Origin: Nymphaea colorata
Taxonomy: Eukaryota; Streptophyta; Magnoliopsida; Nymphaeales; Nymphaeaceae
Length of the DNA: 64,000 bases
Reading direction: 5' to 3'
Assembly (NCBI RefSeq): GCF_008831285.2
Contig: NC_045146.1
Location: forward strand, 20,351,289-20,415,288
Part shown: piece after piece, positions 1 through 11,158 of the stretch
Position numbering within the stretch: the first letter of the stretch is position 1
Layout: every line of letters begins with the position of its first letter
The notes under the pieces: model-generated
What the model was told of the DNA's origin: nothing
What the model saw: only the letters and a program-made list of their open reading frames with translations
The model's database searches: none
Program-made: the position numbers and the translations under genes

Positions 1-431
1 GGATGGCACCTTCATTTCGTGAAATTAAACTTGGTTTTATGATAACCAATTAGTTTTGAAAACTTGGTTTATTTGTTTGAATGATGCACCCAAAACCTGG
101 TTTTTCATGAATAACATGAGGGGTTAAATTTTTTCGTTCCTTTTTACACAACTAAGTTTCATCAAATTTGTGGTTTCCTCAAACCCAGTTTTGATGGCAC
201 CCAAACACTCCAAAAGCTTGATTTAGAGGCAAAACCAAGTTTTGCTTCTAAAACCTGGTTTTGGAATGTCATCCAAATGCTTGACTCCACTTACATGAGA
301 AGTTGGAGCAATTCCTTGTCTAAATTCGTAACCGAAGGCAAAAGGTTTAGGTTTAAGCGTTGTGCCACTTACCAAACCCTTTGCAAAATGAATAAAATGC
401 CGTAGCACCTAGCGAAACAAACGGGGTCTTA
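1..431. repeat. Transposon or MITE right end, cut by window edge
   Basis: The stretch repeats short palindromic motifs of the type AAAACCTGGTTTT (near 92-105 and 260-274) and copies of GGCACCCAAAC (near 193-206; variants near 3 and 84). It ends near 412-431 with ACAAACGGGGTCTTA, whose reverse complement starts TAAGACCCCGTTTG, the look of a DNA-transposon terminal inverted repeat with a TAA-type target site. The left end lies outside the window, so class and length cannot be fixed. No coding frame of note. Confidence 0.45.
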
Positions 432-2790
432 GAGATGAAACATGATCGTAAAAACTGGTGGTCTGAACCTAGCCTGTATGCAGCCTTAATGAAGAGCCAT
501 GAGCAGTCTTCTTTTGTGCTTGCTCTTTAATGTATTTGCTGAAAATTTGAAATTATTTGAGTGAATCTCTCTCTTTTTGTCATAATTTAAGCATGCCCAT
601 ACTTGTCTATCTAACAATAAGAACACTAGTTGTGTACACGGTTAGATTTTGGTAGATCACTCATGCTGAAAGTTACTTCATATTTGATTATTTGAGTCTT
701 GCAATTGTATTAATCAGATATTTTAATGTTACAACAGCCGTTATTTTTTACGATACATTAAACTCAAAAATTGATGGACTTAACATATTTGTCCTATAAA
801 ACCACTCCTAAAATCATGCCTATGGGGCTAAATAGGGAACACAATAATTATTTTGATAAACTATTTTTAAATGGTCTGATTTCTGCCCCCTGTACCTCCT
901 CTCTCTCTCTCTCTCTCGACTTTTCATCTTTTCCTTTTTTTCCTTTTTGTCCTGCTATACATCTTGAGGAAAAGGGCCTGAAAAAAGTACTGGCCTGAAA
1001 ATGGAACTGATTTCTCTCATTTCTCAAATATAAATGCACAGAAACAGAGGCACAAGTTGATTTACTTGGATTGCGGCAACTTAAATGTGTCAGTTTGATG
1101 GTTTCTTTCAAAAACCTATATCCGCATATGTAGAGGATCCCAGAACCACTACAATATAGAAAATAAACCATGATTTTTCAACACCGGTATCAGATTTTGT
1201 AAACCAAAATTCAGCTTCCAATAACGATGAATCTGTTATACGATTAAATTCTCTGGGAAGTAGGGCATGGTGTAGGAATTGCATAGTCTAAGGTATACAG
1301 GTAGATGTGCTTACAAATAAGGGACAGCAAGCGGGAGTGCTTTGTCGTTACCTATATTAGTGATCCCTGGATGTCATCTCCTAGACATTAAAAAAAAACA
1401 AAAACAAAAACAAAACAAAAATCTTGAACTTGAAAACTCTAGATCGGCCGAACCTTATGTCTCTACTGCAACAGGTAGTTGGCGCATTATTTGAGTTCTC
1501 ATCTCTTCAACTACCGTGGAGAGATTTGGAGCTGCTAAAACTCACCTCGTCTCCTGTCACTTTTCAAAGTAAGCAGTTTCTTCCAGGTCATCGTGGATGT
1601 TGCGGAATCGTTGAATCCCATCCAACGACCGGCGAGAAAAGTGCAAGAGAACATCTTTTGTTTACTGAAATATTTTATTTAGACTTTCGTCTTTTACTCT
1701 CTCTGTAGTTGATTATGCATTGGCATTGAGGAGATTTGCCCGGGCTTTTCTTCTAATTGGGAATGAAGGGGCAATATTTTGACTGATCACATGAAAGAAC
1801 CTCGGTAAAATTGTGGGGCAATTTCCATTTTTGAAGCCAATTAACAAGTCGCCACTCGGTTTTCATGAACAACGATAGTTACAGCCTGTTTCTTGGAGTA
1901 CCGAATTGTGGCATTGAAAAGTCAGATAGGCATGCATGCATGCATTTTGCCACTATTGCAGTACAGCATTTACATGTCCCAAGGTTATGAACCATTAGAA
2001 GTTAGTTTATCTAAGTTATGAATTTTCTGCAAAGGTGCAAGAGTGCCTTTTTCAACTGACCCGGAGCGGCTTAGAATCTGCAAAGAGACACGGTATGAGT
2101 AATCAGCGGTTTGCCTACACATCAAAAATATCAAATGGTACGTCTTACATTGCAAGCTCTGAATTGCGTTTCAGGTCAACCACTCAACTAACTTCTGATT
2201 TGTAGGTAAACTTCTGATGCCATGCTTACCAGTAGGATGCCACTATGATGGTAAATTGTGTAAGCTAAAGGCCCAAGAAAGCTTATAATTGGGCACCAAA
2301 CAGAGTTGATATGGCTTTTGTCAATTCTGTAGCTCAAACTGGAAAGAGCTTATAAATGAAGCACCCAACCTTCGACCAACCAGCTACACTAGGACTTCAA
2401 GTGGTACATTATGTAGTCCAAAGGCGACGACCTTCATAATGAAGCACCAAACCAATCTGACCTTCTTAATGGCTTCGGGTAGCGGTCTATTCTATAAATC
2501 ATTAAGATGCGAACTGCAAGTTAGAAGCGCCTACGCTTGGCCAGGCATCCGGCTTGATGCAGGTCTTCGATTAGATTCGATCGGGAGTTCAAAAATCGAT
2601 ACCTCGTCTTATCTGTAAAAGGAAAAATGAAGGCGCGCACTGAAACCAACTTTTTAACCTTATTGATTATTTTTTTAATGTTTGCCTCTTATGGCAGACT
2701 AGACCCCGGCCAGTTCGCTAAGAATTAGGTGAACAATCGCCCTGTTAGCTGAACTTCCAACCAACCACAATCACATTAATTAGTCTCTCA
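432..2790. other. Intergenic, no gene seen
   Basis: AT-rich DNA without a frame I can support. A 94-codon open frame at 1424-1708 starts on TTG and matches no family I know, so I do not call it. A CT run lies near 900-920 and an A/CA-rich run near 1390-1420. The last 300 bases are the upstream region of the DUF538 gene. Confidence 0.6.
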
Positions 2791-2798
2791 ATATAAGC
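2791..2798 (+). promoter_or_regulatory. TATA-like box of the DUF538 gene
   Basis: ATATAAGC lies 93 bases before the ATG at 2884, a normal distance for a plant TATA box with a leader of about 60 bases. Position and motif only; no transcript evidence. Confidence 0.5.
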
Positions 2799-2883
2799 AC
2801 ATACCCTGAACATTCATCTACTTCTTACACACAATCAAAACGCAGATCAAAGGCAAACAAGGAGAGGGCCTCTTGAGTTCTTC

Positions 2884-3348
2884 ATGGCCGCCCTCGTGTT
2901 GAGCGAGCAGAAAACGTTGAGCGACCTAAAGGCTGGTGGGGAGGTGGTTTATGGGGCAGAAGAGTGCTACCGCCACTCCCTGGAGCTTCTGGAGGAGCTG
3001 GGGTTCCCTAAGGGAGTGCTTCCTCTCAAGAACTTGGAGGAGTGTGGGAGGGTCAGGGAGACGGGGTTTGTGTGGATGAAGCAGAAGGAGCCGTATGAGC
3101 ACTACTTCAAAGGCACGAGCAGCAAGGTGAGCTACGCCACGGAGGTGACGGCGTACATAGAGAAGCACAAGATGAAGAAGATGACGGGCGTGAAGACCAA
3201 GCAGATCCTTCTATGGATTCCGCTGACGGAGATGAGCATCGACGACCCCACCAGCAAGAAGATCTACTTCAAGACGTCGATGGGGGTGGGGCGCTCTTTC
3301 CCCTTCTCTGCTTTCGACTGTGAGGAGGAGGAGAACGGAAATCAGTGA
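2884..3348 (+). CDS. DUF538 family protein
   Basis: Intact single-exon gene of 154 residues. It carries the whole DUF538 (PF04398) core: LELLEELGFPKGVLPL (residues about 33-48), the ECGRVRETGFVWMKQK stretch (53-68), EVTAYIEKHKMKKMTGVK (about 86-103), LLWIPLTEMSIDDP (108-121) and the closing KIYFKTSMGVGRSFPFSAF. Length and lack of introns fit the short, soluble members without signal peptide; the N terminus (MAALVLSEQK) is not hydrophobic enough for secretion. The ATG follows a TATA-like box by 93 bases, and no better upstream start exists. The family is plant-specific; members are linked in the literature to stress response and chlorophyll breakdown, but no biochemical activity is visible here. 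Composition is clearly more GC-rich than the flanks, typical of an expressed exon. Family call is very safe; function is unknown. Confidence 0.95.
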   Translation: MAALVLSEQKTLSDLKAGGEVVYGAEECYRHSLELLEELGFPKGVLPLKNLEECGRVRETGFVWMKQKEPYEHYFKGTSSKVSYATEVTAYIEKHKMKKMTGVKTKQILLWIPLTEMSIDDPTSKKIYFKTSMGVGRSFPFSAFDCEEEENGNQ

Positions 3349-4543
3349 GCCAAACCCACGGATTGGTCTCCCTCGGATCTCATTGAGATCACATGAGTCG
3401 TACCATAGAATAAGCCTGTTTGAGTGCCACGTTATCCATCGTTGTCCTGCATCCTACATTCTGTATGTCTTCTTCTTCGTCCATTTTATGCGTCGTCTTG
3501 TGGCCCTTATGTTTGCTTACTTATCATTTGGTCAAGGAATACCAGTTAATGTAAAAGTCTGTTCTTTCTGCAAAAATTATTGAGATAGACAAAGCTTGAT
3601 AACAACAGGGGAGTTCAGAGTTGTGAAAGGTGTTGCGAACTTGAGCAATATACCATCTTGAAACCGGAACCTTCTAATACTGTTATCCCATGGTATGATG
3701 AGACTCTCCCGAGTTTACCTTCCAGAGGCAGGCCCTTTCAGTGCTCTAGTCTTCCAAGTTTTCTTTGTTACTTAAAAATAATCATGATAGCTAAATTTCA
3801 TCAATACAAATTAAACTAGGTTCGTTCTTGTTAAATAAGTGTTACGTTTGAGTGACCCATGAAATCTGTCAACTTAGGTTGTGATTTTGCCGTGTGAGAT
3901 GAGAAAACTTACTTTCTGCAAATTTTTTCGGCTTAACTTGCTAAAACCATCGATTTCTCTCTTTTAATTAATTATTCACCAAATGCTTCGCCAATCTGCA
4001 GAATCAAATTTGGGTTTCTCCAGAGTCGAGACCTTTTTAAATCAAAGTGTCATTTTGTATTAATATGGAATTTAGACATAAAACGGGTCAAGGCTTTCGT
4101 ATTCCTTCATGTTTGGTTACCATAGGTTGCAATCTAAAAGTAGACCAATAGCTTCAATGAAAACTGACAAGTTATAGCTATCCTGATGGTTCTTAGCCAT
4201 CCTGCGGTTGACTGAGTCAAGGTTCGATTTTCATAAAAGTTCAGGTTCTAAAAGGTAGCTCAGATATTTCCGGAACCCTTGCGTGGAGATTTAAATTTGG
4301 TCTAAAAGTTGGTTGAAAGTCACTTTATCGTTTATACTTAAAAAAAGTGTATATACAGAAGCCCTCAATAAATGGTCGACAATAACTTTAACATAAAATA
4401 TGGCTTCCTACCATTGCCATTTGCTTCTAACTGCCGTAAGCTACTCCAGTTTCAGAACAAAAATAAGGATAAAGCTTAACCGTTGTAAAATCCTAATAAA
4501 AACAATACCCAAACACTAAATATAACGACACCCAAACACGAAA
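3349..4543. other. Intergenic; 3' end of DUF538 gene, then nothing clear
   Basis: The first 200-300 bases are the likely 3' UTR. The 87-codon frame at 3320-3583 overlaps the end of the DUF538 gene and is a shadow. The rest is AT-rich, with no family-like translation. Confidence 0.55.
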
Positions 4544-4827
4544 GTTGCATTTGATAACCTAGGGTCTCAGATCCCAGGTGGGATTTACTGCACAAATCTG
4601 ATGTTTGTCAAACTACAGATTTAAGAACTGTAGATTGGATCTGAAAATGCTGAAATCCATGGATCTCAAATAGGAGGGAGAGAGTTTGACTTGAAGGAGT
4701 AAACAGGGGAGGGGAGAGAGAGAAGGCTGACGGAGTGCATCAAACGTAAGATTTTAAAACCTCAGATGCCAGATCCGATGTTCTAAAATTAAACCTAGAT
4801 CTAAGATCCGAGGCAATCAAATGGAAC
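4544..4827. mobile_element. MITE-like element with ~30-bp inverted ends
   Basis: Left end GTTGCATTTGATAACCTAGG (4544 on) and the reverse complement of the right end, GTTCCATTTGATTGCCTCGG (4827 backwards), align over about 30 bases with some six to eight mismatches, continuing through TCT-AGATC in both. The element is 284 bp, non-coding and purine-rich inside (GGGAGAGAGAG near 4700-4725). I could not find a convincing target-site duplication, so the superfamily is open. Confidence 0.6.
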
Positions 4828-5331
4828 CCCCATGGCTAGGGCAGGCATTTTTCATGTGGAACCTAAATTGTGCTACAAAACTTCGTCTAAAATTGGTAAC
4901 GTGAATATTTACAAAACAAAGATAGTAAAGGTGGATTTTCAAGATTCAACCGAACGAAACAAAGGTATATGTCTGGGACATGTAAGACTCAAGCACGTAA
5001 ATCCAAATCTAACTTGAAACTCACGAGGGAGCCTTCTGTAAAGTTAGCTTTGATAATTATGGTATACAGAAATGGCGTGACACAATCAGAACACGAACCT
5101 AGGTTATTCTGGTAGAACACCCAAAGGCTAAATGTCACAAATCCAGATAAGACATGATTGGAGATAGTTTATCATAACCTTGAGAAAAAAAATGGACAAA
5201 AAGACGTGCATTAATATTAGATGATAAACCGTCACAATACTTTTCTTAACCGTTGAACTAAAAAAAGATCAAAGGTTGATACTGTTCTTTATCCATCTAA
5301 CATCAAAGTGTCTAACATATACCAGCTTCTC

Positions 5332-6379
<1,048 letters not shown>

Positions 6380-8271
6380 TTAAAGAGATGAAGATCCTTG
6401 CAGCAATGAAGAAGCCGCTTTGTCTGCAAACCAGGAAAGCTCACCTTCAGGGGAAACCATTTGAACTGGCAGTGGGTCAGGACGGTCCACGTCTTCCAAA
6501 GCGGTTCTCAAGGTATCAGCTTTTCCACTCCCAGTTACTACAATTCCGATGTTAGACGCAGAATTAATGACAGGAAAAGTGAAAGTTATCCGTTCTGGGG
6601 GTGGTTTAGGAGAGTCCCTCAGAAAGGTAACCCAGCGTTCACTCTCCTTAAGAAGTGGATGCCCAGGGAAAAGAGATGCCACGTGACCATCGGGACCCAT
6701 TCCCAACAAAATGAGATCGAATTTTGGGAAACAGCTTTCAGAGGACAGCGCAACCACTTCTGACTTGACAAGCTGCCTCAGGCCAGTCTCATAATCTTCA
6801 GCAGCAGCCTCAGCAGAGAGCGAATCATTGATGGCACAAACGTTACTCGGGAGAATGGGAACCTAAAATTCAACCAAAAGAATTACCAATTATAATTAGC
6901 TGTAGACAAGCCATGGCAAAGCTTGCAATCTTAGCAGAACACACTAAACGATCATACCTGAGATTGTGTATCAACTATCAAGTGTTCAAATTAACAACAA
7001 AAGAAGAGGGTGAAACAGGACTGTCAAGCTTAGACAAAGTTCATAACAAGCCCAATGACATGTTGGCCGTCAGAACTGCAGACCCAATTCCCAACCTTAG
7101 TCTACATCGCACTAGTTCGTCAAAAGTCCATCAAAGTGATTCGTCGTAATTGAGAGCAACAATAGAACCGATTGACGACCCATTTTCTGCTACGAAACAC
7201 ATGTAGGAAGTGATTTTCAAGCAAGGAGACAACTTTCTTTCAATTTGACAAACGCCATTCAGCAAACCATAAAGAGGAAACGACTCGCAGGCTCGCACAG
7301 AATAGATAAAACAAATAAGTGAAGGAGGTGCCCCGGAATCTACATTGAACAATTGAAGAAGTGTTGATCCTTCCTGTTCATGATATGAGCAATTTCTCCG
7401 TGAAAATCATAACACCACAGAACACAGAGACCAATAACAACTGATATTCTTTGCGACATATAACAGATAAAACAAATAAGTGAAAAAGGGTTGATCGGAA
7501 TCTACATTAGACAATGGAAAAGCACAGGTCCTTCATATTCACGATATGAGCAATTTCTCCGTCTTGATAACACCAAACCGAACTAAACTCATAACATCAC
7601 AGCATATAGAGATTAAAACAACAGATATATTAAGAAAAACTGCTAAAGATACTACCTTGGAGAGGAAAGCATCATAGGCGAGCTTGTAGTTGCTGTCAGG
7701 ATGATCCTTGGGGACCACCCTCTCGTCCACCCAGAAAACGTGCCATCGAGACCACTTGGTCGCGCCCAAGTAAGGCGGCTCCATCAGTTTCCTGCAAATC
7801 CACAAAATGCAATTCGGACAAAGAGGAGACATCCCCAAACCCCAAATAGGCAAGAAGAAGAAACGAGAGATTGAAGCCGTCATCCCTACCTCTCAGACTA
7901 AGATTTTACCTCAGGGTTTTGATGAGAGAGCCGCCAGAGAGGACCAGAGTGAATGCTCCTCTCTCCTCAACAAACTTCTCCGATAACCGCGAAACGTACT
8001 CCGCCAAGCTCTCCGATAGCTCTTCCTCGCTCCCGAAAACGAGCAGTTTCGGCTCCCCTTTTGCTGTCGTCGCTGCCGCCATTGGAGGATGCGCTTTCAG
8101 GTGGAACTTCTCCGCCGTTCTCGAGGATTTGCAGACGCGGGGTCCAAGAAGAGGGAAACGGCTTCCGGCAGGAATGGATTCCCGGAAAACGGAAGCTCGG
8201 GAAACGGGACGGCGTATTGATCCTAGGGGGACGGAAATGGATCCAGAGGAGACGGTGGACGCGAGAATCAT
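6380..8271 (-). CDS. 6-phosphogluconolactonase, plastid type
   Basis: Hydrolyses 6-phosphogluconolactone to 6-phosphogluconate, step two of the oxidative pentose phosphate pathway. Three exons on the minus strand: 8271-7910, 7791-7656 and 6862-6380; introns of 118 and 793 bp, all GT-AG, closing in frame to 326 residues. Family motifs are complete: SGGS (about 112-115), WVDER (141-145), LLGMGPDGH (218-226) and ASLFPGHP just after. The N-terminal 60 or so residues are rich in Ser/Arg, poor in acids, and absent from cytosolic homologues, so they read as a chloroplast transit peptide. The first ATG of the frame (8271) gives this form; a second Met at residue 64 (MAAATTAK) would give a cytosolic-length protein. 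The C terminus is SSL, where Arabidopsis PGL3 ends in SKL, a peroxisomal signal. Gene is intact; family assignment very safe, targeting inferred. Confidence 0.95.
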
Positions 8272-9989
8272 TGCTCTCGCCCGATGTGTGAGTTAGCACC
8301 TGGCGGCCTTGGCGGTCCCACTGTGAAGTAGTCGCCGCCTCGCGTTACCTAACTTCATTTGGGGCCGGTTTGAAAGTTGGTGCTTATTCCACTTATGTTG
8401 TGTGGTTGATGGACCTGAAAAATGTTTTTAGAAAAGTTATTTCTTAGTTTGATGGAATGGGAAGAAAATGAAAACATGAAAACAAACAAGACCTAACAAA
8501 AATATGGCTAAGGTTACCATTTCAGATCGAACAACTTCATGACAAACTACATGCGTTAAATATATTAAAAAAACTAAAATTAAAAATTGGCACGCTGAAA
8601 TGTTACAGTAATGGGAAATTAGGTGAAAAAGGAATAACAATTGGATGTGAAAGATGGGAGAAAAAAAAGTGAGAAAACAGAGAGAAGAGAAGCACAGAGA
8701 TTCTGAAGTTGGAACTAGTTATGACAGATCTATACAAGATGACAAGAAAATCGACGTCGCAACTGACAGCCTATACTTTAACATAGAAACACCATATACG
8801 CGTCTTAATGATTTTACAGAAGGAAAAAGTGGAAAATTCAGTTCCTTTACATCTTAAGAATGCCTTCCTGTCATAATCCATCTTTAATTCCAACAAAAAC
8901 CATTCACGTCTGGAAGCCCTAACAGTTTTAAGTTACACGATTATACTAGAATCAACCAGTCATCGAAGCACTCTGATGTTGGTTCTAGTGGCAAGTTGCA
9001 TGAGGGCGTAGTTTCTGAAATAAAGATCAATACAAAATTCTCACGAGAGCCAACACTAAATTGCAGCAGCCAACTTCGGCACCAAATGCAATTGCCAACT
9101 AGCACTTTGCTGCAGAAAATAACCGTGACACATCCAGATCAAGGCTGAGCAGCTTAGCTTCCTGCTGCTGCAAGAATTGGCATAGGCTTCGCATCTTCAA
9201 CTTTCTCGTGTTCTGGCCATAGAATCTGTCATATAAACCTACATTTGTCGAATGAGGGATGAGAGGTAGATCATAAGCATCATATCATTTGTCTTCACAG
9301 AGAATGCCTTGATCAACTCATTAGAGTACCGTGATAAAACTTAACAATTGCAGATTGCAACACAAGACAATTATGTTTACCAAGTGGTTCAAACTGAAGA
9401 TGACGGTAGAAGAGCTCGCCCCAAAAATCAAACCCCCAAAAATCGAAACCCAATCCCAAAAATCAAACCCCCCAAAAAAATCTGTTTATGCAGAAAAACC
9501 ACTTTAATTAAACCAAAAAATAGCACCAAAGCTAGTCCCCATGAAAACACCAGCAAGAGGAGGCGGCAAAATCAGCTATAATGCAAGGAAGCAATAAGAA
9601 AAGAACCCCAGAAATCCTAATGGAAGCTTTGCAACAGCAAAGTTCTGACTTTCACCGTACGAACGCCCTAAGTTGGCAGCACCATCTAAAGAATTCCCAC
9701 AAGCCACTTCTCTTAACCTGCCCTTCTTCCCTTTTCAGTTCCAGTAACTACCCTACCGAACTTACAGAAAACGCTTCTTTCTCCAATGAGAATAACAAAC
9801 GAAAAAACGCACAAAAGCAATGAAAAGCAATCGATGCAAGTCCAGCTAGAAATCAAGGCAAACCAACAGATAAAGAACATTTTCTCTAGGGCAGAGTACA
9901 AACAGGGGAAAAGAGAAAGGGCAGAAAGGCGAAAAGACGATGGATCAACGACTCCCATTTTTCGTCTTCACGCAGAGGGAAAAATAGAG
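8272..9989. other. Promoter of 6PGL gene, then intergenic
   Basis: The first 100 bases upstream of the lactonase ATG are GC-rich, as for a leader. Beyond 8400 the DNA is AT-rich. On the minus strand, 9225-9154 could be a short terminal exon (23 codons after an ACAG acceptor, ending in LAAAGS and a TAA), but I do not recognise the family and found no convincing partner exon, so it is only raised under findings. Repeated CCCCAAAAATC motifs lie at about 9420-9476. Confidence 0.45.
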
Positions 9990-10024
9990 AGATGCTTCAC
10001 TTGATCTTAGCCAAAAAGGCCGAG
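9990..10024 (-). pseudogene. Truncated U2 snRNA copy (5' end only)
   Basis: Read on the minus strand, CTCGGCCTTTTTGGCTAAGA and the following TCAAGTG match the 5' end of plant U2 snRNA from about nucleotide 9, with one extra T in the T run. The match runs to ATCT (about nucleotide 40) and stops. The branch-site-pairing element, GTAGTA in U2, reads GAAGCA. No upstream sequence element of the RTCCCACATCG type and no TATA spacing are present, and the Sm site and later stems are missing, so it cannot be a working snRNA. Confidence 0.75.
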
Positions 10025-10025
10025 C

Positions 10026-10027
<2 letters not shown>

Positions 10028-10059
<32 letters not shown>
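10028..10059. repeat. (GA)n microsatellite
   Basis: Uninterrupted GA run directly beside the U2-like fragment. Confidence 0.95.
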
Positions 10060-10061
<2 letters not shown>

Positions 10062-11158
10062 CCTCATTAGTTCGCGGTCAGAAGGCGGAAGGGAGACGAA
10101 AAGGGAATGCACCGCGTCTGGGGGAATGTTTCTGTTGGACCACTACGCGTCCGTCTGTCTTCTCCGGCCTCTCGAAACAAGACGGAGAAGGAGAAGGGAC
10201 GATTCTGAAGAGCTGCTGTGGAGAGTCCGCCGTTTCAACCTTCAACAGGGGAACCAATGTCGTCGACCCCGGCAGCAGGCGCCTGCCTTGCGAGACTGAA
10301 GCCCCAGCGGCCTTTGTTTTTATCTCCGGAAATTTATTTCCACCCCCGGGGGTGGAAAGGAATTTCCGGAATAACACTTCGGGAAATCTCTTCACCGGCC
10401 ACGTTTTCACTCCCTTGTCTGATGGACCTGATTAGTTTTTAAAAATTTGAACGTTTTTCCATACACTACAGTGTATTTCTATTGCATCAAACGAGCCTTC
10501 TTCTGCCTCGCAAGCTTCATTTTTCTCAAATTTAAGAATACCCGCCATACGTTTCTGAAATCTCCCAAACGTCACTGTTAGTTTGTAATCCTTCCTTCTT
10601 CGGCAATCAAGATCAGTGTCGGTCCAAAAAAAAAAAGAATGTACCCCACCCACATGGGCTTGACCCGAACAGGCTTAATAATATATGGTAGGGCTGTTAT
10701 GGGGTGAAGAATAACTAAAATACCCTTGATGACTAAATGGTGAAGACTCCCATAAAGGCCAAAAAGAAATCGTGAAAAAAGACAAAAGAAAGGTATTTTT
10801 AACGAAACCTAAGGCCTCTTGACCACATATCAGGCAATTTCAGTCATTGGATTGTGTTTAATAACTTCGGATTTAAGATTAGTGTATTTTGGTGGAAGAT
10901 TCTAAGGCTTCTTTTCTCATGATTGATTGATCAGACAAACAACCATACGAGAATGCTCACGAGAGCCTAGTTTGAACAACACATCAAACTTAGTTTTGAT
11001 GCTAAAACAAATGTTGTTAACAAGGTTTTAGCGTCATTTAACGTCTTCGAATGGTAGGTGAAGGCGAAGCCCGCGGTTCGTTCCTTCCCGCCAATAAAAC
11101 CTCACCCTCTTAGCCGAAGCCCGTGTGCCCTCTGGGGGAGGGAGAGAGAGAGGGGGAG
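10060..11158. other. GC-rich patch, then upstream region of EMB8-like gene
   Basis: Between 10080 and 10420 the DNA is unusually GC-rich and open in several frames, but none gives a recognisable protein. From 10430 to 11050 it is AT-rich. A near-palindrome around 10337-10368 (GGAAATTTATTTCC...GGAAATTTCC type) could form a small hairpin. The 100 bases before 11159 are the likely leader of the hydrolase gene and contain GGGAGAGAGAGAGAGGGG. Confidence 0.5.

Noticed and set aside
1424-1708. 94-codon plus frame
   Set aside because: Starts on TTG, no motif, and no supporting neighbouring exons.
9992-10435. 147-codon plus frame through the GA repeat
   Set aside because: Starts in the U2-like fragment, is largely Arg-Glu repeat, and shows no family motif.
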